A stretch of DNA of 64,000 bases from Culex pipiens pallens (taxonomy: Eukaryota > Arthropoda > Insecta > Diptera > Culicidae): positions 48,195,808-48,259,807 of the forward strand of contig NC_068938.1 in NCBI RefSeq assembly GCF_016801865.2, read 5' to 3'. The first letter of the stretch is position 1, and each line of letters opens with the position of its first letter. The position numbers were made by a program, and so were the translations under genes. Below the pieces are notes generated by a model that saw nothing but the letters and a program-made list of their open reading frames with translations, was not told where the DNA came from and did no database searches. Of this stretch, positions 47,354 to 57,000 are shown in pieces.

Positions 47354-48923
47354 GCGACTATTTTCAAAAAAGTCACCTAAATATGGATTTAACTAGAAAA
47401 CGGTGCACTTTATCAAAATTTCACTTCAGAACTTTTTGATTGCAAATTTGATTTTACATCGAAAAATGAAGTTGAAAATTTTTTGCGACCAATATTTCGA
47501 TTTTTTTGAAAAAATCAGTATTGATTCAAAAATTCATAACTCGCTCAATGATTTTTTGCACAACCTGGAAATTTCTGAAAAGTTGGCATTTTATGTCCTC
47601 TAAAACATATCAAAAAATAAAAAATAGTGTTTTTTTGCAAATCAAGTTTTAGTGATAAAAAGTTAAATAAAAAATCACCATTTTTTTTTACTGTGTATCA
47701 TTTTTTCCAGTGTAGTCCGTATCCATACCTACAACTTTGCCGAAGACACCAAATCGATCAAAAAATTCCTTCAAAAGATACAGATTTTTGAATTTTCATA
47801 CATCATTTTTGTATGGACAACTGCCAAATTTGTATGGAAAATTATATGGACAAACTAATGATGCAAAATGGCTTCTTTGGGCATACCGAAGGCACCAAAA
47901 AAGTTTCAGTCGGATTAAAAAATACAAAAATTAAAATTGAAGAAAAAAGACCGATTTCGTAGAAAATTACTCATATAATGGACGTTTTGCTTCTCGGCAA
48001 GGCATGATTTTTTTCAATATAAAAATAGTGAATTTGGAAAGTATCAAAAAGTTCAAAAAATAATACAAACATAACTTTTGGATGTAAAATTTAATTTAAA
48101 ATCAAAAAGTGATTTTTTGCTCCGTTTTCAAGTTAGCTTTTTCAGGTTCCAATAAATTTAAAAGCTAAAAAAATCACATCATTTTTTATGCATGGGTAAT
48201 TCAAACTTTGGTTTGGACTCACAAATAATTAAAATTTCGAAAAGTAATATTTTTTCTGAGTGCTACTCATTTGCTCAATTTTAAAAGATGCGATCTTTGA
48301 AACTATTGATACGAATGTAAAAAAGTGAAAATCATGTGAAAACCTTTTCAAAACAACCTTTGAATGTTGGAATCCATGAACCACTTGTACACTTTTGATA
48401 TAACCCAGAAAAGTTATAAATACACGAAATTTTAAAATGAAAAGTTTTATTCTAAATGAAAAAAAATCCCTTTTGGGTTATTGCAGAATGTCAGGTGCCA
48501 AAAAGTTTTACAGTTGAGCAACAAAAGAGAAAAGTTTTTCAAACTATTTTTGTTTTTTTTTTTTTTTCGATGAAACATGCACTTTTTCGGAAGTCTGAGA
48601 ACACAGAAAAAAAAACAAATTTCGTTCATGAATGTGAAAACCACGAAAGAATTTATTCATGAGTAAATAAGTTAAATTAAATTTCTCAACACAAATGTTA
48701 ATGACAAAACATAAAAAATGCCCCTTCATTGTTTTCATTCCACTCAAATCAAAAGTTTTGAATAGTCAAAAAACAAAACAATGTTTTATTTCATAAACCA
48801 CCAGACAAAAAAAAAACATTTATCAGAACCCATGAAAGTTTTTGTTGTACTTTTTTAACTCAATCTCAATATGATTTTTGTAACAGTGTCCAACTAGCAA
48901 CAATGTCTTCCCAATTGTAACAC

Positions 48924-49023
48924 NNNNNNNNNNNNNNNNNNNNNNNNNNNNNNNNNNNNNNNNNNNNNNNNNNNNNNNNNNNNNNNNNNNNNNNNNNNNN
49001 NNNNNNNNNNNNNNNNNNNNNNN
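48924..49023. other. Assembly gap, 100 N
   Basis: Exactly 100 N, the usual placeholder for a gap of unknown size. It falls precisely between the end of composite unit 1 and the start of unit 2. Confidence 0.98.
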
Positions 49024-49073
49024 GCAGGAAAGGGGCACAGTAAACATTTAGTATTCAAAAAAATATTTTCTCA

Positions 49074-49291
49074 CACAGAAAAAAAAATCATGGTAATATT
49101 ACATCTGGGAAGGGGTACATCTTTTATGTCAGAAAAAAGGTGTAATTTTACCTCTGGAAATGTGAAATTTTACCACTTTTCTGTTGTAATGTCACTTTTT
49201 CAGTCTAAATTGAGGTAAAATTACATCATAAAAGACGTAATATTCAACCTTCCAAAATTAAAGCTTCCAAATTTACATTATTTTTTCTGTG
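49074..49291. mobile_element. CACAG-ended MITE, copy 3, intact
   Basis: 218 bp from CACAGAAAAAA to TTTTTTCTGTG, nearly identical to the copy at 9420-9637 and the same length. Inserted in unit 2 between the ATTTTCTCA and CAGACCAGATT segments; unit 1 lacks it at the matching place. Confidence 0.82.
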
Positions 49292-49565
49292 CAGACCAGA
49301 TTAGTTTAATTATGAAAATTTTGCTGAATGCTACTTTTAAATGATTTTCTGGAGAAAAAAAATTAACCTTTTCAGGCTTGTATCTGGATCATTCAAAGAT
49401 TTTGATGGAAAAATCATTTTTAGGTCCATAATTAAAGGCTAATTTTGGGTCGAAACCTATATTTTGCATGTTGCATTTAAATTTTGTACGAGAATTTGTA
49501 GAGGAAACCCCAAATATTTATTCAAACGCAAAAAAATACAACAAAAAAATGTTTTCACACAAAAA

Positions 49566-49800
49566 TTACATTTTTAAATCGCCTATAACTTTTCAGGATC
49601 GAGTTTTACAGTTTTGGCATGTTCTACAAAGTTTAGAACATTAAATTTCTAATAAGAATCTCACTTTTGAGAATATTTGGATGAAAGTAGCGCGCCCTGC
49701 AGACAAAACCGTAAGAAAATTGGGTTTTCCATACATTTTTCCGATTTTTCCCATACAAACTTCACCCTCGAGTATCAATGGGTAAATGTTGAGCGATTTT
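49566..49800 (+). repeat. Dispersed repeat, pair with 7925-8165
   Basis: Same order of phrases as at 7925-8165 with scattered substitutions (ATAACTTTTCAGGATC, GTTCTACAAAGTT, GAATATTTGGATG, CAATGGGTAAATGTTG). Confidence 0.55.
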
Positions 49801-50030
49801 GCTCATATTTGGCCCAGAGTCCTAGAATAGCTCAAGGAACAATTATCAGCTTGCGGAGCGAGGTGTTGAAAAAAAGTCCCATATTCTGGGCACCCTAATG
49901 CACATATAAGAAAATCTCTTTCTTGAGAAAGGATTTTATCATCGAATTGGTGTCTTCGGCAAAGTTGTAAATAATAATTTGGACTACTTGAAAAAAAAAT
50001 GGCAAACGAATGAAAGAAAATTTGCCAATT

Positions 50031-51136
50031 CGCTTCGCTTCGCTAGGAGACGGTGATTTTAGCGGATTGCAGACTGGATTTTCGTCATGTGATGTGATGA
50101 TTGTCTAAGCCCAAGTTGCCTAGGAATCGATAATTGGGAATAGAACCAATTCCACCTGAACCAGATTCTCACCACCATGGCAGCCGTCCATTGCCGGCCG
50201 CTCCCATCTCCACCGCGCACCAGGGACAAGGAAAGGGAATTGGAAGACGGGAAGTGTTGATGCTCCACTTTTTTAAGAGTATTAAGGGAAAATCTCCACG
50301 GTATCCTCAAGTAAGTTTCGCTTGGAGTTGGACGGTTTTTGGGAAGGTGAATGGTCTGAGGAGCCACCCTAGGCGAGTGGTAACGACCGTTGGCATTGTT
50401 GTTCGAATTCTTCGTGTGTTCTCATTTCTAATGGGAATGCTTTCAATTCTTCTCATCTCTTATTGGATGAATTCTAGCAGTCGCCCAGGCTATTTATAGC
50501 GAGGTAATGTAGGTTCATTTCAAATGCGCCTGCATGCAAGCAAAGCAAAGCATTCTTGTATGTTCTGATATTCATTCAACTTGCATTCAACTTTATTCTC
50601 GTCCGTTTCTTGGATTCAACTATATCAGTCTAAGTCCTACTAAAGATACTAATGCTCCACGGTAAAGTGGAAAGCATTTTGCTTGCCAATCCTATGGACC
50701 AGGGATGCCAGATACACAGATTTGTCTGTGTTTCACAGACATTTGAGCTCGTGTCAGACATTTTTTGAGGTGCACAGACTTTTTAAAAACTTCATTAAAT
50801 TGTTATTTTGTAAAAATACCAATCGAAAATTATTTCGTTAGTCTTCAAATGCTTAAAAACATATTTTTTGATGGATTTTTATGACTGTAAATTGATATAT
50901 TTGAATTTTAGACAAAGGCACAGACATACACAGACTTTTTCACAGACATTTTAAAAAATCATGTGGCATCCCTGCTATGGACAGGGGATCGAACCCCGCC
51001 GTGAGCTGAAGTTTTTTTCATTAATTCCAAATTCAATGAGTCCAGAACTTTCTCGTTGGGAGCAGATGGGTATCGAACCCAGAACCATTCGCTTATAAAG
51101 CGAACGTCGTAGCCATTCAGCCACGACCGCTCCCGT
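50031..51136 (-). mobile_element. tRNA-headed retroposon, interrupted
   Basis: On the minus strand it starts at 51136 with a well-formed tRNA-like head (about 51055-51134). The 7-bp acceptor GGGAGCG pairs with TGCTCCC including a G-T. The anticodon stem TTCGC/GCGAA is perfect, with loop TTTATAA (reads TAT, Ile), and the B box is GGTTCGATACC. A long body follows, including a second B-box-like GGTTCGATCCCC. It ends with CGAAG repeats at 50031. A 23-bp direct repeat with one mismatch flanks it (50008-50030 and 51137-51159), starting GAATGAAAGAAAAT. Without the 275-bp MITE it is about 0.8 kb, long for a SINE, so it may be a composite. No protein is encoded. Confidence 0.62.
50700..50974 (+). mobile_element. 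275-bp hAT-type MITE, copy 2
   Basis: The same 275-bp family as 8764-9038 in the opposite orientation. Ends CAGGGATGCC and GGCATCCCTG; 8-bp duplication CTATGGAC (50692-50699 and 50975-50982). It interrupts the tRNA-headed retroposon, so it is younger than that element. The two copies are nearly identical, implying recent activity. Confidence 0.92.
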
Positions 51137-52112
51137 GAATGAAAGAAAATGTGCCAATTATTAACTAACTAAATTTTTATCACAGTAATTCAATTTGTTT
51201 ACAACACAAGTGTTCACTTTTGAGCTATATGGTATGATGGACGTTTTGTTTTTCGGCAAGTTATGATTTTTTTCAATAAAAAACAGTGACTTTTGAAAAG
51301 TATCAAAAAGTTCAAAAAAATAATACAAACTTATTTTCGGAAGTTAAATTTAATTTGAAATCAAACAGTGCATTTGTAATTTTCGATAAAATGGTTCAAA
51401 TTTTTAGAAAAAAAAATCTTTAAAAATTATGTCCATCCTCGTCCATCTTTGAATAAAATATGTTTAAAAGCTAAGAAAATTCGCAACTATTATTTGCAAA
51501 TGTTCAATTCGAACTTTGGTTTGACCTTGTAAATAATTAAAATTACGAAAAGTGATATTTTCTTCTAAGTGCTACGGTGCTACCCATTCGCCTCTCAATT
51601 TTCAATAATGTTAAATGAATGTTAAAAAATGAAAATCTTGTGAATTTTTCTCAACCTTTATTAAACAATATTTGAATAAAATAAAATAAAATTAACCACG
51701 TGGCGCTTTTGATATAACCCAGCAAAGTTACAAAAACACGAAATTTCAAAATTAAAAGATTTGTTTTGAAAAAATGACCCTTCCGGGTTCTTGCAGATTC
51801 AAAAAGTACATTAAATTTCCCATAAAATGACAGGTTGCAAAAAAAATTACAGTTGAGCAACAAAAAAAGCAGAATTTTTAAAACTATTTTTGTTTTCCTT
51901 CTGTTGGCAAATCCATTGTTAGAATATCCAATTACATCAAAATGAACTGTAGTACAAATCATAGTTGAAAGGTACTCCAAAACTCTATTAGGTTATAAGA
52001 ATTACGAAATTGTGAATTGATTATTTACTAATAAAAACTTATTGAATTGAAAAAAACACTATTTTTTAGTAACAGTGTCCAACTTGCAACATTGTCTTCC
52101 CAGTTGTATCAC

Positions 52113-53724
52113 ATTTACAGCGAGTATCCACTCTGGTGCGGATGTGTACTGCCGGTTAGCTTGACAAACACTCCAACGAAAGAAAACCCACCGACTTGAA
52201 ATCTATAGAAAATTTGCAGAACGAAAAGTAATGATAATTGCCGTTCCCCAACTCTCTCTAGCATCGGTGCAGAAGTAATACATATTGGGTACAAACATAG
52301 TGGGGAACCACATAAAGAAAGCTCTCCAAACATGTACAAATTACGGTTGGTTTGTATGTATTTATTGTGCCAATATTGAAACCCTTTAACATATTTGAAA
52401 AATCTAGTTGCTTACTGTGAATTAAATCCATTAAAATATAAGTGAATCAAAAGTTTCAAGTCTTTCGAAAGGATTCGTATTCGAGCTTCGAGGGTCGAGA
52501 CAGGTACAATCCCACCTTGGCTGACGAGACGACTGCGCCAGGCATAATCGACACACGGAAACTCAATACCAAAACTGAGTTTCTGTGGTGGCAAAAACTC
52601 GGAAAACCTGTGTGCGGAAAAGGGGTTGGAAAAACGTATTTACGTTTACTATACCCCGACGGAATGGGCGGAAGCCGGAAAATAAGGCAAACTTATTCCA
52701 TATCCAAAAGCCGGCTTCGCTGATGGGTGTGTTGGGTTTATCCGGAGTTGTGATTTCTCGGTCGTTCGATGAACCAAATTGTGCGACCGGAAATCGAAAA
52801 AGAAGTTTTATTTTCCCCTCGGATAATCAGGTGGGGTATGTTTGCGAAACTTTGTCGTTTTGGAATGAATATTTAAGGATTACCCAAATCACGTACAAAT
52901 CGGTACAAACGTGCGTACGATTAACACGTCAGCTTTTCAATTGGTAGAAGGGAATCCAACATCGAGCTAAAAGGCAAAGTTTGCATTGCAACCCCTCGAA
53001 AGTCACGTCAAAGCAAATGTTTCAATACCAAGTTTCAAAAGCAGAGAACAGAACTTGACAAGTCTAGGGAATGCTCCTTGCGCGCACGACGAGATTGGCA
53101 AAGTGAATCCCTCCTCTCGTCACTGTGAACCACCCACGCACAGACAACAGTCGAAAAGCTAGAAACCAGAATCAGTCTAGAGAGAGTGTAGTATTTTCAA
53201 GAGCAACAGGGGGTGGAGCTGCAACATAAATATTATAAACTGGGGTAGATCGAATGTTTCAAGCTCAGACAGCTCCGGCTGTGCAAACAAGATCTGGAAT
53301 CTCTTCACTTTGAAGGAATCTTTCGCATTTGAAGCAGCCAGCCAGTCTACCTAAACACAAAAGTAATTGAAATTCTTCGCAAACTTTGTCGAATGAAACG
53401 AACGATTCAAGAAAATTGTTAGCTTTAAAGTTGAATAAGAGTACTTGATTTCTCCTATCGTTTTCAATTTGAAGCATTCTTCATTATTTAAATCAATCAA
53501 CCCATGCCAAAAATGTGCAACAGCTTACAGCAAACAGTGATTAATTATTCATGCCAATTCAACATTTGTGATTGTGGTCAGCCACGGCGGTATTTCGCCT
53601 CCCCGTCATAAAACGGAATAACAAATTTCATTTTCCAAAAGGACCCCGGCAAATGTCATCGAACAAATTCATCTGTCTGCACCCATCGATTGGGACACCA
53701 GATCGTGGAAGTTATCCCGGGGAG
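52113..53724. other. No recognised gene
   Basis: Moderate-GC, apparently single-copy sequence. Frames at 52442-52723 and 52585-52947 (plus) overlap and have no recognised domain. No splice pairs. This is the last low-copy sequence before the satellite. Confidence 0.4.
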
Positions 53725-53873
53725 GTTATCCTGGACGCCATAAAGATGGCGGCCGTAGGCCGTAGGATAACTGTCAAAGGATAACTTCCCATCTTCCTCT
53801 TAGATGGGAAGTTATCCTGGGAGGTTATCCTACGGCTAAAAACGGCGGCCATCTTTATGGCATCCAGGATAAC
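53725..53873. repeat. GTTATCC foldback element
   Basis: A multi-stem palindrome. The central 16-bp stem (53778-53793 with 53803-53818) has a 9-nt loop. Next outward, GCCGTAGGATAAC pairs with GTTATCCTACGGC. The outer arms, GTTATCCTGGACGCCATAAAG and the imperfect inverse, end at 53873. Additional direct copies of GGAAGTTATCC and GGTTATCCTACGGC lie just outside. It is probably a foldback or MITE-type element; no target duplication is clear. Confidence 0.75.
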
Positions 53874-54077
53874 TTTAGGTTATCCTACGGCAGATTCTGA
53901 AAAATAAATATGATTCAAGAAAATAAACACTGTTTAAACAATAACATAGTTTGGTTTTCCAAAATCTTAAAAAGGTGAATAATTTAGATAACGGATTCAA
54001 AATTAAATAAATTAAAACATTCTGAAAAATCCCAAGGCTCATCAGAAATAAATGAAAGGATTTAACTAAACAGTCAA
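53874..54077. other. AT-rich junction before the satellite
   Basis: About 200 bp of AT-rich sequence with no similarity to the satellite monomer. The array starts abruptly at the CAAAACCTCCTAGG edge. Confidence 0.6.
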
Positions 54078-57000
54078 AACCTCCTAGGGCCAGCTATAAG
54101 GCGTTGATAAAATTATTCTAAAAATGTAGAACATTATTTCCAAGTCCTACAAGCATGATTTTCAATTCGGCATGCTTGCCAAGTAATTTTAAAAAATGTT
54201 TTCAGAACATATTTTAATAAAATTTGGAATGAATTCAAAGAAATTCTCAAAGAACCTCGTAGGGCCAGCTATGGGGAGTTAATAAAATTATTCTAAAAAT
54301 GTAGAACATTATTTCCAAGTCCTAGAAGCATGTTTTTCAATTCGGCATGCTTGCCAAGTAATTTTAAAAATGTTTTCAGAACATATTATAATAAAATTTG
54401 GAATAAATTCAAAGAAATTCTCAAAGAACCTCGTAGGGCCAGCTATGGGGAGTTGATAAAATTATTCTAAAAATGTAGAACATTATTTCCAAGTCCTAGA
54501 AGCATGTTTTTCAATTCGGCATGCTTGCCAAGTAATTTTAAAAATGTTTTCAGAACATATTATAATAAAATTTGGAATAAATTCAAAGAAATTCTCAAAG
54601 AACCTCGTAGGGCCAGCTATGGGGAGTTAATAAAATTATTCTAAAAATGTAGAACATTATTTCCAAGTCCTAGAAGCATGTTTTTCAATTCGGTATGCTT
54701 GCCAAGTAATTTTAAAAATGTTTTCAGAACATATTATAATAAAATTTGGAATAAATTCAAAGAAATTCTCAAAGAACCTCGTAGGGCCAGCTATGGGGAG
54801 TTAATAAAATTATTCTAAAAATGTAGAACATTATTTCCAAGTCCTAGAAGCATGTTTTTCAATTCGGTATGCTTGCCAAGTAATTTTAAAAATGTTTTCA
54901 GAACATATTATAATAAAATTTGGAATAAATTCAAAGAAATTCTCAAAGAACCTCGTAGGGCCAGCTATGGGGAGTTAATAAAATTATTCTAAAAATGTAG
55001 AACATTATTTCCAAGTCCTACAAGCATGTTTTTCAATTCGGCATGCTTGCCAAGTAATTTTAAAAATGTTTTCAGAACATATTATAATAAAATTTGGAAT
55101 AAATTCAAAGAAATTCTCAAAGAACCTCGTAGGGCCAGCTATGGGGAGTTGATAAAATTATTCTAAAAATGTAGAACATTATTTCCAAGTCCTACAAGCA
55201 TGATTTTCAATTCGGCATGCTTGCCAAGTAATTTTAAAAATGTTTTCAGAACATATTATAATAAAATTTGGAATAAATTCAAAGAAATTCTCAAAGAATC
55301 TCCTAGGGCCAGCTATGGGGAGTTGATAAAATTATTCTAAAAATGTAGAACATTATTTCCAAGTCCTACAAGCATGATTTTCAATTCGGCATGCTTGCCA
55401 AGTAATTTTAAAAATGTTTTCAGAACATATTATAATAAAATTTGGAATAAATTCAAAGAAATTCTCAAAGAACCTCGTAGGGCCAGCTATGGGGAGTTGA
55501 TAAAATTATTCTAAAAATGTAGAACATTATTTCCAAGTCCTAGAAGCATGTTTTTCAATTCGGCATGCTTGCCAAGTAATTTTAAAAATGTTTTCAGAAC
55601 ATATTATAATAAAATTTGGAATAAATTCAAAGAAATTCTCAAAGAACCTCGTAGGGCCAGCTATGGGGAGTTGATAAAATTATTCTAAAAATGTAGAACA
55701 TTATTTCCAAGTCCTACAAGCATGATTTTCAATTCGGCATGCTTGCCAAGTAATTTTAAAAATGTTTTCAGAACATATTATAATAAAATTTGGAATAAAT
55801 TCAAAGAAATTCTCAAAGAACCTCGTAGGGCCAGCTATGGGGAGTTGATAAAATTATTCTAAAAATGTAGAACATTATTTCCAAGTCCTACAAGCATGAT
55901 TTTCAATTCGGCATGCTTGCCAAGTAATTTTAAAAATGTTTTCAGAACATATTATAATAAAATTTGGAATAAATTCAAAGAAATTCTCAAAGAATCTCCT
56001 AGGGCCAGCTATGGGGAGTTGATAAAATTATTCTAAAAATGTAGAACATTATTTCCAAGTCCTACAAGCATGATTTTCAATTCGACATGCTTGCCAAGTA
56101 TTTTTAAAAATGTTTTCAGAACATATTATAATAAAATTTGGAATAAATTTAAAGAAATTCTCAAAGAACCTCGTAGGGCCAGCTATGGGGAGTTAATAAA
56201 ATTATTCTAAAAATGTAGAACATTATTTCCAAGTCCTAGAAGCATGTTTTTCAATTCGGCATGCTTGCCAAGTAATTTTAAAAATGTTTTCAGAACATAT
56301 TATAATAAAATTTGGAATAAATTCAAAGAAATTCTCAAAGAACCTCGTAGGGCCAGCTATGGGGAGTTAATAAAATTATTCTAAAAATGTAGAACATTAT
56401 TTCCAAGTCCTAGAAGCATGTTTTTCAATTCGGCATGCTTGCCAAGTAATTTTAAAAATGTTTTCAGAACATATTATAATAAAATTTGGAATAAATTCAA
56501 AGAAATTCTCAAAGAACCTCGTAGGGCCAGCTATAGGGAGTTGATAAAATTATTCTAAAAATGTAGAACATTATTTCCAAGTCCTACAAGCATGATTTTC
56601 AATTCGGCATGCTTGCCAAGTAATTTTAAAAATGTTTTCAGAACATATTATAATAAAATTTGGAATAAATTCAAAGAAATTCTCAAAGAACCTCGTAGGG
56701 CCAGCTATGGGGAGTTGATAAAATTATTCTAAAAATGTAGAACATTATTTCCAAGTCCTACAAGCATGATTTTCAATTCGGCATGCTTGCCAAGTAATTT
56801 TAAAAATGTTTTCAGAACATATTATAATAAAATTTGGAATAAATTCAAAGAAATTCTCAAAGAACCTCGTAGGGCCAGCTATGGGGAGTTGATAAAATTA
56901 TTCTAAAAATGTAGAACATTATTTCCAAGTCCTACAAGCATGATTTTCAATTCGGCATGCTTGCCAAGTAATTTTAAAAATGTTTTCAGAACATATTATA

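Larger units (their letters stand above)
45360..47720. repeat. Palindrome-family copy split by the LTR element
   Basis: 45480-45737 and 47354-47720 together align with the 12300-12810 half of the palindrome family: TTAGTTGCTGAGATAT, GGTGGGTTGTTTGGGTGAGAC, ATGGATTTAACT-GAAAACGGTG and CAACCTGGAAATTT. The LTR element lies between them. The motif CAACTTTGCCGAAGACACC occurs at about 47730. Confidence 0.7.
44911..48923 (+). repeat. Composite repeat unit 1
   Basis: Begins GCAGAATGGGGCACAGTAAAC and ends GTCTTCCCAATTGTAACAC, directly before the assembly gap. Unit 2 (49024-52112) starts and ends with the same sequences. Shared stretches include CCAGATTGGTTAA/CCAGATTAGTTTA, GATTTTCTGGAGA and CCATAATTAAAGGCT near the start. 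Near the end they include ATGGACGTTTTG, AAGTATCAAAAAGTTCAAAAAA and AACAGTGTCCAACT. The unit is expanded by an LTR element and a palindrome-family copy. Confidence 0.65.
49024..52112 (+). repeat. Composite repeat unit 2
   Basis: Starts GCAGGAAAGGGGCACAGTAAAC right after the gap and ends GTCTTCCCAGTTGTATCAC. Compared with unit 1, it lacks the LTR element but holds a CACAG MITE, a pair of the 7925 repeat, and a tRNA-headed retroposon containing a 275-bp MITE. Confidence 0.65.

Noticed and set aside
48823..49047. ORF across the N gap
   Set aside because: Most of its length is unknown bases, so it has no meaning.
51055..51136. Functional tRNA-Ile (TAT) gene
   Set aside because: It folds well, but it sits at the 5' edge of a unit flanked by a 23-bp duplication and runs into a retroposon body. 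A real tRNA gene is less likely.
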